This document shows, in pieces, positions 9,379 through 18,976 of a DNA stretch of 51,331 nt; positions within the stretch are counted from its first letter, which is position 1; each line of letters begins with the position of its first letter. The DNA comes from Clostridia bacterium. Lineage in GTDB: Bacteria > Bacillota > Clostridia > Acetivibrionales > STF1-152. A model generated the notes under the pieces. It was not told where the DNA came from. It saw only the letters and a list, made by a program, of their open reading frames with translations, and ran no database searches. The position numbers were made by a program, and so were the translations under genes. The stretch is from positions 1 through 51,331 of the forward strand of contig JANQLN010000011.1 of assembly GCA_028280575.1 (NCBI GenBank), in the 5' to 3' direction.

Positions 9379-9518
9379 TCTTATATCCTTTTCTCCCAAT
9401 TTGCACTTAAGTAAATGCTCCGGGGCAAATTATTTTTACAAATTGCTATTACTATTAATATGTGTCAAAATGCTGATTATGATGTATAATATATGAAAAA
9501 AGCTGGAGGATATTTAAT

Positions 9519-10223
9519 TTGAAGCTGAATATTGGCGCCAGATTGTCTGCTATAGTTAACTTTGCCGGCAAGTGTGATGTAATAGCAGATGTCGGAACGG
9601 ACCATGCTTATATCCCTATATATATGGTTAACAATTATTTATGTAAAAAAGCATTAGCTCTTGATATAAAACAAGGACCAATCAGGGCAGCCGAAAAAAA
9701 TATTGAAAAATTTGCTAAAAACAAAAATATTGAGATAAGATTGGGATACGGGCTCGGACCTTTGAAGCCGGGAGAGGCAGATACTGTAATAATAGCAGGT
9801 ATGAGTGGTATCAAAATCTCTGAAATACTGGAAAAGGGCTATAATAAAATAGCTGGTTCAAAACTTATTCTTCAGCCCATGCAGAATTTATTTTGTTTAA
9901 AAGAGTATTTATATGGAAATATGTACAAAATTGAGGATGAAATCCTGGTAAAAGAAGGAAGAAAAATACATAATATTATCTCTATACGTAAAACAGGACA
10001 AAAACTTAAAGCCGACTTAATTGATATCTTTGTCGGAAGAAGGCTGATCAATAAAAACGACCCTTTACTTTATGATTATGTTTATAATAATATAGTAAGA
10101 TACAAAAGGATAGTGGACGGCTTGAATGAATCAAAAAGTAACAGGATTGATGCGGATAAATACAAGCTTGTTTTAAATACGTTGCATAGTGTGCTGGTAA
10201 ATATAGGAGGTGTAAGTAAATGA
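9519..10223 (+). CDS. trmK: tRNA (adenine(22)-N1)-methyltransferase TrmK
   Basis: A 234-residue SAM-dependent methyltransferase of the TrmK/YqfN family, which methylates N1 of A22 in the tRNA D-arm region. The Rossmann motif I reads DVGTDHAYIPIYMV (about residues 24-37). IIAGMSG and LQPMQN are further family motifs. The start is TTG 9519 with GGAGGA at 9505-9510. A TATAAT at 9485-9490 with GTGTCA 17 bases upstream is a plausible promoter. The stop overlaps the next start (ATGA), coupling it to the Nif3-family gene, the usual Firmicutes pair downstream of sigA. Confidence 0.9.
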   Translation: MKLNIGARLSAIVNFAGKCDVIADVGTDHAYIPIYMVNNYLCKKALALDIKQGPIRAAEKNIEKFAKNKNIEIRLGYGLGPLKPGEADTVIIAGMSGIKISEILEKGYNKIAGSKLILQPMQNLFCLKEYLYGNMYKIEDEILVKEGRKIHNIISIRKTGQKLKADLIDIFVGRRLINKNDPLLYDYVYNNIVRYKRIVDGLNESKSNRIDADKYKLVLNTLHSVLVNIGGVSK

Positions 10224-11323
10224 GCGTCAAATGTAAGGATATACTATATTGGATGAATAAAGCTGCTCCCTTTGATTTATCTGAAGACTGGGACAATGTA
10301 GGATTGCTGCTTGGAAGCAAATCAAAGGATGTGAACAGGGTTATGATATGCCTTGATGTTACCATGGACGCTGTAAATGCTTCAATAAATGAAGGCATTG
10401 ATTTGATTATTTCCCACCACCCGTTAATCTTTAAGCCTTTAAAAAGGATAATAGAGGATGATCCGAAGGGAGAGTTAATATCCAAGCTTATAATCAACAA
10501 TATTTCTGTTGCGGCAATGCATACAAATTACGATGCTGCTGAAAACGGATTAAACCATGTCCTGGCAAAGGAAATCGGGTTATGCGATTTGAAGGATTTG
10601 AATAAGTACAAGGAAGAAACCGTATACAAGCTTACGGTTTTTGTTCCGGAGGAAGGGCTTGAAAAGGTCAGAAGTACATTGTTTTCAAATGGTGCGGGCC
10701 ATATAGGCAATTACAGTGATTGTACATTCTCCGTAAGAGGACGGGGCACTTTTAGACCCCTTGAGGGTGCAAAACCCCATATCGGAAGTTTGGACAAGCT
10801 GGAAGTTGTTAATGAATACAGACTGGAAACCATAATACCTGAATGTAAACTTGAAAAGGCAATTGGAGAGATGCTCAAGGCACATCCCTATGAGGAAGCA
10901 GCCTATGATTTATATAAACTGAATTCATGCAATAAAGCCTATGGACTGGGAAAAGCAGGCAGGCTGGATACGGAAATGCCATTGGAGAAATTCATCCATT
11001 TGCTTAAAGATAAGCTTAACATCCCTATACTCAGAGTTTCAGGCCATACGGACAAAGTCAAAACAGCGGCTGTTTTTTGTGGAGGATTTGATGGAAATAT
11101 AAGCGGAATGAAAAAGCATGCACCTGATGTTTTAATAACCGGAGATATAAAATACAATCAGGCAGTTGAGCTTGTAGGGATGGGTATGTGTATTATTGAT
11201 GCGGGACATTTCCATACGGAAAAGATAATGGTTTCCCATATAGCACATATTTTAAAGAAGGATTTTAATAAATTAAATATTATACAATATAAAGGGCTGG
11301 AGGACATATTCAGATACTTTTAA
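10220..11323 (+). CDS. Nif3-like dinuclear metal protein (YqfO family)
   Basis: A 367-residue Nif3/YqfO protein, often annotated GTP cyclohydrolase 1 type 2. The physiological role is not settled. Metal-site motifs lie at both ends: ISHHPLIFKPL (H66, H67) and DAGHFHTEK near residue 325. The length matches the long form, in which a PII/CutA-like domain is inserted in the middle (roughly residues 125-230, with YKLTVFVPEEG and AHPYEEAAYDLY). The start ATG overlaps the trmK stop by 4 bases. Confidence 0.92.
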   Translation: MSVKCKDILYWMNKAAPFDLSEDWDNVGLLLGSKSKDVNRVMICLDVTMDAVNASINEGIDLIISHHPLIFKPLKRIIEDDPKGELISKLIINNISVAAMHTNYDAAENGLNHVLAKEIGLCDLKDLNKYKEETVYKLTVFVPEEGLEKVRSTLFSNGAGHIGNYSDCTFSVRGRGTFRPLEGAKPHIGSLDKLEVVNEYRLETIIPECKLEKAIGEMLKAHPYEEAAYDLYKLNSCNKAYGLGKAGRLDTEMPLEKFIHLLKDKLNIPILRVSGHTDKVKTAAVFCGGFDGNISGMKKHAPDVLITGDIKYNQAVELVGMGMCIIDAGHFHTEKIMVSHIAHILKKDFNKLNIIQYKGLEDIFRYF

Positions 11324-11337
11324 ACCATACAATTGTT

Positions 11338-11390
11338 CTGAGCATTCCCAATGAAAATGTTTCATAATATGCATAAATCAACTTATATTA
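11338..11390. repeat. Degenerate family A repeat (copy 2)
   Basis: The left end CTGAGCATTCCC and the core ATGAAAATGTTTCAT then GCATAAATC align with the other copies. The right part (GGGGAAACTC) is missing. What remains runs directly up to the rnpB -35 box at 11397. The core here is a perfect inverted repeat, ATGAAA-ATG-TTTCAT. Confidence 0.55.
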
Positions 11391-11396
11391 AAAAAC

Positions 11397-11424
11397 TTGA
11401 CAAAGGCTTTTAACATGTTATAAT
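11397..11424 (+). promoter_or_regulatory. Promoter of rnpB
   Basis: TTGACA (11397-11402), a 16-base spacer ending in TG-T, and TATAAT (11419-11424). Transcription is predicted to start near 11431, a few bases before the P1 helix. Confidence 0.85.
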
Positions 11425-11431
11425 ATGAGAT

Positions 11432-11810
11432 GCTTTTGAGTAAGCCAGATAGCCGCATATTAAGCCGTGAGGCTTGATATGAGGAAAGTCCGGGCTCCGC
11501 AGGGCAGGGTGCCGGGTAACTCCCGGTGAAGGTGACTTCAAGGAAAGTGCAACAGAAATATACCGCCCGGCACTTACACTTAGGTGCGCGTAAGCGCACA
11601 CCTGGTAAGTGCCGGGTAAGGGTGGAAAGGTGAGGTAAGGGCTCACCAGCGGCATGGCAACTTGCCGGTCTATGTAAACCCCACCTGGAGCAACACCTCG
11701 TTTTGAACATATCGATAGCCCGTCGGTTCGGAGGTGGCTTGAGTCCTTTAGAAATAATGGACCTAGATAGATGGCTGTCAAATACAGAACCCGGCTTACA
11801 GGCTTACTCT
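11432..11810 (+). ncRNA. rnpB: RNase P RNA (type A)
   Basis: The catalytic RNA that removes tRNA 5' leaders. The P1 helix is closed by GAGTAAGCC (11438-11446) and GGCTTACTC (11801-11809). The universally conserved pieces are present in order: GAGGAAAGTCC near 11481, AACAGAAATATACCGCC near 11551, GGTAAGGGTGGAAAGGTG, and ACAGAACCCGGCTTACAG at the 3' end. The hairpin-rich middle (GGTGCGCGTAAGCGCACACC) matches the specificity domain. The exact 5' end is inferred from the promoter. Confidence 0.96.
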
Positions 11811-11812
11811 TT

Positions 11813-11843
11813 AAAAAAGCAGTTTTTTTGCTGACTGTTTTTT
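11813..11843 (+). terminator. Terminator of rnpB
   Basis: AAAAAAGCAGT pairs with ACTGTTTTTT (one bulged G), with a T-rich 3' side. Confidence 0.75.
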
Positions 11844-11901
11844 ACCGAATAAATTTCTTTAAATTTATAATAATATATAAGACATGGTATTTTATTTCCA
11901 T

Positions 11902-11985
11902 ATGTAACGTCATAATTCAAAGCATTATGGCCTTTGAAATCCACTAAAACTTTGTAACCATAATGCAGGAATCAAAGCCGTTTCA
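11902..11985. repeat. Palindromic dispersed repeat, family C (copy 1, centre shortened)
   Basis: It begins ATGTAACGTC and ends CCGTTTCAT. The arms CATTATGGCCTTTGAAATCC and ACCATAATGC are parts of a long inverted repeat. Compared with the copies at 38933 and 51237, about 12 bases of the right inner arm are missing. No coding sequence. It lies between rnpB and tepA. Confidence 0.75.
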
Positions 11986-12048
11986 TATAGTTAATGGAAT
12001 TTTTTGCTGCAGCAAGTAAGCTATAATATACATAAATGGAGAGATATG

Positions 12049-12810
12049 ATGGCAAATTCATATACGGAGAAGAAAAATATTCACGGTAATCAGAACAATC
12101 AAAATGCCCAGATGGTTAAGAGCTTTGGACAAGCATATATAAAAAACTCCAAGGGCAATATCCATTGTATGACTATAATAGGCCAGATTGAAGGTCATAT
12201 GGTACTTCCGCCGCAAAATAAGACTACTAAATATGAGCACATAATTCCTCAATTGGTTGGCATTGAAGAAAACAGGAAAGTTGAAGGCCTGTTATTAATA
12301 TTAAATACGGTAGGAGGAGATGTGGAAGCAGGACTTGCTATCGCGGAAATGGTTGCAAGCATGTCAAAACCTGCAGTATCACTTGTTTTAGGCGGCGGGC
12401 ACAGTATAGGAGTTCCTATGGCGGTTTCAACTGCCTATTCCTTTATCGCTCCGTCCGCAACAATGACAATACATCCCATCAGGCTCAACGGTATGATAAT
12501 TGGTGTGCCGCAGACATTTGAATACTTTGACAAGATGCAGGAAAGAGTTGTGGAATTTGTGGCAAAAAACTCAAGTATTGGCAGGGAGAAATTCAGGGAG
12601 TTGCTTCTTAAAACCGGAGAACTGGCTAATGACGTAGGGACAATCCTTTTTGGGGAGGAAGCGGTAAAAGAAGGATTGATAAACGAAGTAGGAGGGCTTA
12701 AAGATGCCCTGGCAAAGCTATACGAATTAATATGTGAAAAAAGAAAAACAAAAAAATACAAAATCAAGGAAGAAGAGAAAAATGATCCTGCACACAATAA
12801 TACCTGTTGA
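12049..12810 (+). CDS. tepA: ClpP-class serine protease TepA
   Basis: A 253-residue member of the ClpP/crotonase-fold protease group, named for the Bacillus TepA/YmfB translocation-enhancing protein. Catalytic motifs: [12 protein letters not shown] (S119) and MTIHPIR (H142). [17 protein letters not shown] precedes them, as in ClpP. No signal peptide or membrane segment, so probably cytoplasmic. The start is ATG 12049 behind GGAGAG (12039-12043). A longer TTG start at 12004 would lie upstream of a TATAAT at 12022-12027 and is unlikely. It overlaps ylzJ by 29 bases. tepA-ylzJ-ftsK is the usual order, here broken by the following insert. Confidence 0.88.
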   Translation: MANSYTEKKNIHGNQNNQNAQMVKSFGQAYIKNSKGNIHCMTIIGQIEGHMVLPPQNKTTKYEHIIPQLVGIEENRKVEGLLLILNTVGGDVEAGLAIAEMVASMSKPAVSLVLGGGHSIGVPMAVSTAYSFIAPSATMTIHPIRLNGMIIGVPQTFEYFDKMQERVVEFVAKNSSIGREKFRELLLKTGELANDVGTILFGEEAVKEGLINEVGGLKDALAKLYELICEKRKTKKYKIKEEEKNDPAHNNTC

Positions 12811-12994
12811 AAAAGTATTTGAAAACATTGAAAATGCCGATAAGTATTTAAAGGAAATCATATATGAAGGGGAAAGACTGGAGGTCATTCCCCTTTCAGA
12901 TAATTCATATTGTGTTCAAAGGATAATAAGTACCGACCCACAGTCCTTTTTTAACGAAAAGCTCCAGCCCGGAAGCATCATCAAAGCTACATAA
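12782..12994 (+). CDS. YlzJ-like protein
   Basis: A 70-residue protein of the YlzJ-like family: [15 protein letters not shown] start, [20 protein letters not shown] centre, LQPGSII end. Function unknown. The start ATG 12782 follows GGAAGAAGAG and lies within the end of tepA, so translation is probably coupled. In Firmicutes this small gene usually sits between tepA and the FtsK/SpoIIIE gene. Here ftsK is about 6 kb further on. It converges with the chemoreceptor gene, only 4 bases away, with no clear terminator between them. Confidence 0.85.
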   Translation: MILHTIIPVEKVFENIENADKYLKEIIYEGERLEVIPLSDNSYCVQRIISTDPQSFFNEKLQPGSIIKAT

Positions 12995-12998
12995 AGTA

Positions 12999-15212
12999 TT
13001 ATTTCAGCTTGAATTTATTAATAGACCCGGTAAGACTGGACGCTGCTTCTCTTAACTGTTCCGAACGCGAAGCCAGTTCTTCGATACTGGAAAGCTGTTC
13101 CTCGGTTGAAGCGGTAACCTCTTCCGTTGAAGCTGCCGTTTCTTCCGATACGGCGGAAATATTTTGAATGGATAGAATTGCATCCTGCTTGTTTTTATCC
13201 ATTTCATTCATATCCTTTAATATTTGCTGAACCTGCACAACAAGGCTCTCCATTGAAGCCGCAATATTTTTGAATACGGACACCGTATTTTCAACGGCTT
13301 CATTTTGAGATTTGACTATTTCTTCTGTTTGGTGGGCCCTTTCAACAGTTTCCTGTGTTTTCCTTTGTGTTTCTTTTATTATGTCGGCAATTTCCCTGGT
13401 AGCCTCCATTGATTGTTCAGCCAGTTTTCTAACTTCATCCGCAACAACGGCAAAGCCTTTGCCCATTTCCCCGGCGCGTGCGGCTTCAATTGCGGCATTA
13501 AGGGCAAGCAGGTTTGTCTGGTCGGCAATTCCCCTAATGACTTTTATAATTTTGCCGATAGAATTAGAATGCCCGTCCAGCTCATTTATATCTGATAAAA
13601 TGAGGCTTGAAATTTCGTTTGTTTTTCTGTTTTTAGTGCCCAGATTTTCAATTGAGGACATACCTGTTTTTGTTAATTCAAGGGATTGTGTAGAGTGCTT
13701 TTCTATGGATTTTGTACTTTCCGATATATTGTTGATGGAATCGGCCAGAAATTCCATTTTTGTAGATGCCTGCTCTGCTTCGGTAGCTTGCGAAGAAGCA
13801 CCCTGTGATATTTCCTGAATTGCCCGGGTTATTTCATGGGATACTGCAGATACCTGCTGTGAAGCGGTGGAAACGGTGGAAGCAGAGTCTTCCACACTGT
13901 AAGTAATTTCCGAGGCCTGCTTTATAAGGCCTTTCATGCTGGTTATCATTTTTGAAATACCGGAGGTAAGGTTGCCAAATTCATCATTTCTAGCCGTTGT
14001 AACCTTAACGGTAAGGTCTCCCGATGCAGCAAGCTCAGCAGCATTAATAACTTTATCAATGGATCTGCCCATTCCCATTGCCATGTAAAGTCCTAAACCA
14101 AAAGCTACCGCTACCGCAATAATAATTGCAATATTGGTTAATCCGATTATTCCTTTTGTTGGCTCGAGCAGGGATTCATATGGCACCAGTCCCACAACTA
14201 TATGGCCCTGTTCGCTCTGGGCAAATGTTATAAGGTGCTCCGTACCGTAATATTCACTGTCAAAGGTACCTGACAGTTCTTCATAATTTTCATCTTTAAC
14301 CTTAAGGATTTCCCGGATTTCCCCAAGCAAATCTTCAGAAATATAGTGGTCGATTTCCCCACGGTCTTTTTCAAAGGACAAAGAAGAAATACTATGGCCG
14401 TCGGGACTTACAATATGAATTTCGCTGTTTTTGCCTAAATCAGTTCCTGTAAGGAAATCACTGGTAAATGATTTTTTAAGGTCCAATATTAAAATTCCAT
14501 AGCTTTTATTGGAAAATGAGCTGTTCTTAAGAGGCCTTATCAGAGACAGGGAATAGCTTTGAGTCGAATCATCGGATTCCAAATATGGATGTTCTACTAC
14601 CCAGTTTGCCCTGCCGGTTGTTTCCAGCATATTTTTAATAAATTCGGATCTTTCCGCAAGTGTTGCAATATCTACATCGTATGAACTCCCGGTGACGGAT
14701 ATATTCTTTTTTTTATCTTCTGCAATAACTGTTATATTCTGTATTATATCATTTGACATGGAAAATGCTGCTAAAAAGCTTGATACTTCCTGATTTGCCT
14801 TCAGGTTTTCAAACACGGACAAATGAGAGGTATCGGAAAAATACTCCTGTACCCTGGTATCTGTGAATATTTGAGTGGATAATCCCATAATATTCTCAAG
14901 ATGAACACCCAGGGTCTCGGAGCTTTTTTCTATGGTTTCAATACTGGAGCTTTTTGCCAGTTCCTTAATAGCTTCGGTTGAAACATTTACCGAACTAATA
15001 CCAAGAAATGCAATGGGTATTAAGGTAAGAAGAAAGGCCAATACCAGTTTTACTTTAATACTGTTTAATTTTTTTCCAAGGCTTTTTTTCTGATTGCTGT
15101 CAGCGTTTTTTACATTTTTTAAAACAGGTGGATTTTTTTGTTTAGAAAATAAATTTTTGATAAATCCAGGTACGGTTTTAAGTTTTTGTAACACGTTTTT
15201 TAAAAATGACAT
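12999..15212 (-). CDS. Methyl-accepting chemotaxis protein
   Basis: A 737-residue transmembrane chemoreceptor. A cytoplasmic N-terminal tail of about 50 basic residues precedes TM1 (about 54-74, [18 protein letters not shown]). An extracellular sensor of about 275 residues, probably dCache type, follows. TM2 spans about 353-375 ([20 protein letters not shown]), then a HAMP domain (about 376-430) and the signalling coiled coil. The conserved hairpin tip reads [19 protein letters not shown]. The start is ATG 15212 with GAAGGAAGG upstream. The ligand is unknown. It is the first gene of the insert between ylzJ and ftsK and faces the opposite way. Confidence 0.95.
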   Translation of the reverse strand: MSFLKNVLQKLKTVPGFIKNLFSKQKNPPVLKNVKNADSNQKKSLGKKLNSIKVKLVLAFLLTLIPIAFLGISSVNVSTEAIKELAKSSSIETIEKSSETLGVHLENIMGLSTQIFTDTRVQEYFSDTSHLSVFENLKANQEVSSFLAAFSMSNDIIQNITVIAEDKKKNISVTGSSYDVDIATLAERSEFIKNMLETTGRANWVVEHPYLESDDSTQSYSLSLIRPLKNSSFSNKSYGILILDLKKSFTSDFLTGTDLGKNSEIHIVSPDGHSISSLSFEKDRGEIDHYISEDLLGEIREILKVKDENYEELSGTFDSEYYGTEHLITFAQSEQGHIVVGLVPYESLLEPTKGIIGLTNIAIIIAVAVAFGLGLYMAMGMGRSIDKVINAAELAASGDLTVKVTTARNDEFGNLTSGISKMITSMKGLIKQASEITYSVEDSASTVSTASQQVSAVSHEITRAIQEISQGASSQATEAEQASTKMEFLADSINNISESTKSIEKHSTQSLELTKTGMSSIENLGTKNRKTNEISSLILSDINELDGHSNSIGKIIKVIRGIADQTNLLALNAAIEAARAGEMGKGFAVVADEVRKLAEQSMEATREIADIIKETQRKTQETVERAHQTEEIVKSQNEAVENTVSVFKNIAASMESLVVQVQQILKDMNEMDKNKQDAILSIQNISAVSEETAASTEEVTASTEEQLSSIEELASRSEQLREAASSLTGSINKFKLK

Positions 15213-15388
15213 ATAGCTACCTTCCTTCGTAATTAATATATAGTTAATATATTAGACAAAAAAATACAAAATCCTTCAAAATACAATTTAAATATTAATT
15301 TTTTGTTAAAAAGGGCGTGTTTTTAACAGGGCATACAAAGTACCCATGTTCGGAAACGAAATATCCGATGCGACTCGTGAAGTTTTTC

Positions 15389-16123
15389 TTAAGGTTTGGC
15401 GGTATAAGTGTTTCTATAAGCAGAAGGCGATACACCAAAGTTTTTTTTGAAGGAACGGCTGAATGCTTTCACATCAGGGTAACCTGTCTCTATTGCAATT
15501 TGCGATATGGAACATCTGGTTGTCAGCATTTTTTTAGCTTCTTTTAATCTATATGCAATAATATATTGGTGGGGAGAAGTACCCACCATTCTCTTAAAAA
15601 GCCGCACAAAGTATTGTTGGTTGTAGCCAATCATGCTACTTAAAGTATCAATGGTCAATTTTTCTTTAATATGGTTGGCAATATATATCAATACCTTGGA
15701 AATGGGATCTTCTGGGGTTGTCATCGTGTGATGTTCTCTTAGATATAGTATAAATACGTCTGATAACGCTTGGACAAGCGTTATATTCTTTTCTTTAATG
15801 CAAGCAGTGATTGAGTTTATGATATGTTCTAATGCACTATTGTTCTTGACAAATACTTCAATCAACTGTGGCAGCAGGGATGGGGAAAAATCAATATGCA
15901 TAAAGGTGCAGTGGAGTGGATTTTTCTCATGATGCTGAATACGGTAAGGTATAGCTGAAGGAAAAACATATAAATAACCTTTTTTAAGTTTTACTTTTTT
16001 TAATTCATCTTCATAGAATACATCACCGTTATATATATAATAGACTCTCGAATAGCCTATTGCAATTTTTTCATCTACTTTCCAGTCAGGGTCGCATACG
16101 CAATTTCCATATTGTAATAACAA
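15389..16123 (-). CDS. AraC-family transcriptional regulator
   Basis: A 244-residue regulator. The N-terminal half (1-125) fits an AraC-type cupin sensor (GDVFYEDELKKVKLKKGYLY). The C-terminal ~100 residues hold the double helix-turn-helix: IDTLSSMIGYNQQYFVRLFK, then ISQIAIETGYPDVKAFSRSF, ending KKNFGVSPSAYR. The start is TTG 16123, with GGAG 8 bases before. It is divergent from the UroD-like gene, with about 170 bases between, so it most likely controls that gene and formerly the adjacent sugar transporter. The inducer is unknown. Confidence 0.92.
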   Translation of the reverse strand: MLLQYGNCVCDPDWKVDEKIAIGYSRVYYIYNGDVFYEDELKKVKLKKGYLYVFPSAIPYRIQHHEKNPLHCTFMHIDFSPSLLPQLIEVFVKNNSALEHIINSITACIKEKNITLVQALSDVFILYLREHHTMTTPEDPISKVLIYIANHIKEKLTIDTLSSMIGYNQQYFVRLFKRMVGTSPHQYIIAYRLKEAKKMLTTRCSISQIAIETGYPDVKAFSRSFKKNFGVSPSAYRNTYTAKP

Positions 16124-16291
16124 ATCAACAGCTCCAATTTATGTATGTTATTATTGATCATAATACAAGGAAAAGATAAAGTCAATTTATGCATAAAAAA
16201 TGTCAAATTTTTAAGTGTACATATATATAATTTGCATATTATAATCATTATATTATAGTGATGTCAAAAACAATTAAAGGTGGTTTTTAAT

Positions 16292-17533
16292 GTGTCAATA
16301 TCTTCTCAGGATAAAAATATTTTAAGACAATTAGGCGAACAATACATAAACATTGCCGGTTTGCCTGTACAAAAGGAAAAAATAAAATTGTGGAAATCGC
16401 TCAATCGTGGGGATATGCAGCGCCCTATGGTGTGCATTGACCAAATCCCATGGAATGAACTAAATGGAAATGGTGAACTGACATGTCATGTAGAAGATTT
16501 GTTTTTCAGAGGTATTGAGCTGGATTTGAGGAGAAAAATATATCAATGGAGTCATTTTCCGGTTGATATGGTCATTGAGCCATTTATAACAATACCACAA
16601 TCAATTCATAACACCGGTTATGGTTTAGGGGCAGAAGTTGAATATTTAAGCTTAAATGAAAATGAAACTGCACCGTCACAACACTATAAAAGAATTCTTA
16701 ATGATGATGAAGATATCAATAAAATTAATGATATGAAAATAACAGTTGATGAAAAACTGAATACTTTACATATGCAGCAGGCAAAAGATATTTTTGATGG
16801 GATTGCACCGGTCGTCCTAAGTCACGGTTTACAGTTTCATCTTGGCATATGGGACTATATGACAACTGTTCTGAGTATAGAAGATGCATATCTTGAAATC
16901 ATGGATCGTCCCGATTTTGTGCATGCATGCATGGAAAGACTTACACAATCGGTAATTGCAGGAATTCATACCGCAAACCAACTAAAAATACATGATGATA
17001 TTACAAATACCTGTCACTGCTCATACGTGTATACAGATGAACTATTACCGGACTGCGGGAAAGGAAAAGGTCCAGTATCAAAAAACAGTTGGGCATTCGG
17101 TATGGCTCAATTATTTTCATCAGTTTCACCGCAAGTCACGGAGGAATTTGAGCTTCCGTATATTACCAGAATGGCAGAGCATTTTGGCATGATATATTAT
17201 GGGTGTTGTGACCGCTTGGATGATCGTATGGAATTTGTAAAAAAGATTCCCAATGTTAAGAAAGTATCCTGTAGTCCCTGGAGTGACAGAAAGATTTTTG
17301 CTGAAAAAATAGGCAGTGAACTGATCATGTCGAATAAACCATCACCGGCATTCGTCGCAACGACTAATGTTGATTGGGATGAGGTAAAAAATGATCTTCA
17401 ATCAACTATTGATGCAGCAAAAGCAAATAATGTAAACCTGGAATTGATATTAAAAGATATATCAACTGTTAATTTCCAACCTGAAAGACTGACACAATGG
17501 GCAGAAATTGCAATGAAATTGGTCGAAAAATAA
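16292..17533 (+). CDS. Uroporphyrinogen decarboxylase-like (UroD-fold) protein
   Basis: About 413 residues, similar to the URO-D superfamily proteins found beside AraC regulators and sugar transporters in Clostridia. It starts MSISSQDKNILRQLGEQYIN and contains RPMVCIDQIPWNEL (about 44-57). The late segment YYGCCDRLDDRMEFVKKIPNV resembles the UroD-like barrel's active-site face. No neighbouring heme genes exist, so heme synthesis is unlikely; MtaA/CmuA-type methyltransfer or a sugar-linked role is possible. The start is GTG 16292: the GTG at 16280 lies inside the ribosome binding site AAAGGTGG. Function remains unknown. Confidence 0.75.
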   Translation: MSISSQDKNILRQLGEQYINIAGLPVQKEKIKLWKSLNRGDMQRPMVCIDQIPWNELNGNGELTCHVEDLFFRGIELDLRRKIYQWSHFPVDMVIEPFITIPQSIHNTGYGLGAEVEYLSLNENETAPSQHYKRILNDDEDINKINDMKITVDEKLNTLHMQQAKDIFDGIAPVVLSHGLQFHLGIWDYMTTVLSIEDAYLEIMDRPDFVHACMERLTQSVIAGIHTANQLKIHDDITNTCHCSYVYTDELLPDCGKGKGPVSKNSWAFGMAQLFSSVSPQVTEEFELPYITRMAEHFGMIYYGCCDRLDDRMEFVKKIPNVKKVSCSPWSDRKIFAEKIGSELIMSNKPSPAFVATTNVDWDEVKNDLQSTIDAAKANNVNLELILKDISTVNFQPERLTQWAEIAMKLVEK

Positions 17534-17606
17534 AAAAGAAATGAGTGCAGGAAAACCAATATTATAATACTAATTAGAATGTTAAGGTAATTGCCTATAA
17601 CATGAT

Positions 17607-18287
17607 ATGCATCTCGGAATAAGTATTTACAGCCTGGTTGCAGGTTTTCCCATGCCTATAATCCTGGCACTGGCGTTAAATGAAATTAGCAGTATAAGAT
17701 TCAGGAAGACAGTTCAAATGGTTACATATGCACCATATTTTATTTCCACAGTTGTAATGGTATCAATGATATTGCAGTTTCTTGAGCTGAGAGGCCCTTT
17801 AAATGAATTTATTAAATTAATTGGAGGAAAACCACAAAACTTTATTGCTATTCCCGGACTCTTTAAGTCAATATATGTATGGTAGGGGATATGGCAGGGT
17901 ATGGGCTATGGAGAAATTATATATATGGCTTAATTATCTGGAATACCAGTAGAGTTATATAAAGCTGCAAAAATAGATGGTGCTTCAAGGCTCAACAAAA
18001 TAAGGAATATAGATATTCCCGGGATTACTCCAACCATTGTAATTTTACTAATATTAAGCTTTGGAGGTATTATGAGTGTAGGCTTTGAAAAGGTATTCCT
18101 TATGCAAAACCAACTTAACTTGAGTTCATCAGAAATAATTTCCACATATGTGTACAGGGTAGGTCTTGTAGGGACCCAATACAGTTTTTCAACAGCAGTT
18201 GGTTTATTTAATTCAGTTGTAAATTTAATACTTATTTTTATAGTAAACAAGACAGCGCAGAAAATTGGAGAAACCAGTTTGTGGTAA
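17607..18287 (+). pseudogene. Broken sugar ABC permease, LplB type
   Basis: One reading frame runs through the whole segment but is cut by TAG at 17883 and TAA at 17931. Read through, it gives GFPMPIILALALNEI, then GIWQGMGYGEIIYMA, a stop, and LSGIPVELYKAAKIDGASR. The last part is the EAA-like loop that contacts the ATPase in binding-protein-dependent permeases. It ends AQKIGETSLW. The first ~90 residues of the family are absent and stops crowd the upstream frame. The gene is therefore 5'-truncated with two nonsense codons. It follows the AraC/UroD-like pair and is probably the remnant of a sugar importer once in the same unit. Confidence 0.8.
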
Positions 18288-18305
18288 CAAGGGAGAGGAT
18301 ATATA

Positions 18306-18754
18306 GTGAAAAAGCAATTAATTAAGGAAAATATAGGAGACAGAGTATTTTTGACCTTTGATTATCTGTTCCTTATTATAATATTGGTTATCATATTATA
18401 TCCCCTTATTTTCATCATTTTGTTAAGGTTATACTGCCGTTATCCAAGCCTATTATTGCAGTTATTGCACTGATGTATGCAGTGGGGCACTGGAATTCAT
18501 ATTTTAATGCACTGATTTTCCTGAATAGCCCCAGGCTGTTTTCACTGCAATTAATATTAAGAGAAATTCTAATACAGAATAATTTTGATCCTACAAAGCT
18601 TGTTGATGTCAAAACCATGATGGAAAGGCAGGGAATGAAGGACTTATTGAAATATACCTTGATTGTTGTAGCCAGCGTCCCTGTTCTTGCAATATATCCT
18701 TTTGTCCAGAAGCATTTTGTAAAAGGGGTTATGATAGGTTCTTTAAAGGGCTGA
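18306..18754 (+). pseudogene. Broken sugar ABC permease, YtcP type (internal deletion)
   Basis: It begins at GTG 18306 with MKKQLIKENIGDRVFLTFDY and a first membrane segment (LFLIIILVIILYPLIFI). It then jumps near 18424 to another frame that reads VILPLSKPIIAVIALMYAVG and ends PFVQKHFVKGVMIGSLKG. Those are the N- and C-terminal parts of a YtcP-like permease of about 290 residues; roughly 150-170 residues between them are missing and the frame shifts. It is 18 bases after the first permease relic. No binding-protein or ATPase gene is nearby. Confidence 0.78.
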
Positions 18755-18914
18755 CTGGTACAGACCACTGGTTTAACACAATATGAAGTATTGGCACTAA
18801 CGGTGAAAGGAGGAGGGCCGGTATTATTAAGTAAAGATGCAGGGGACATTTAGCATATATGTCCTTATTTTTATGGTGCATGATTGATATTTGTACCCCC
18901 GGTGAATAATTGGT

Positions 18915-18943
18915 TTGCAGACATAATCACGTTATGATATATT
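18915..18943 (+). promoter_or_regulatory. Putative promoter of ftsK
   Basis: TTGCAG (18915-18920), a 17-base spacer and TATATT (18938-18943). A start site near 18950 would exclude the ATG at 18947 and supports translation from 18977. Confidence 0.5.
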
Positions 18944-18976
18944 TATATGGTACCATTTAACTTTTGGGGGGTTGGC

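Noticed and set aside
9188..9496. Plus-strand 102-residue hydrophobic reading frame before trmK
   Set aside because: Phe/Ser/Leu-rich composition typical of an antisense shadow, no ribosome binding site, and it overlaps a better minus-strand candidate and the trmK promoter.
11378..11781. Long minus-strand reading frames across the RNase P region
   Set aside because: The region is fully explained by the RNase P RNA; structured GC-rich RNA genes often give spurious open frames.
13312..13818. Plus-strand 168-residue frame inside the chemoreceptor gene
   Set aside because: It is antisense to the highly conserved MCP signalling domain and has no ribosome binding site.
18755..18914. Further coding relic after the second permease
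   Set aside because: Short purine-rich pieces are present but no frame resembles a known protein; nothing can be supported here.
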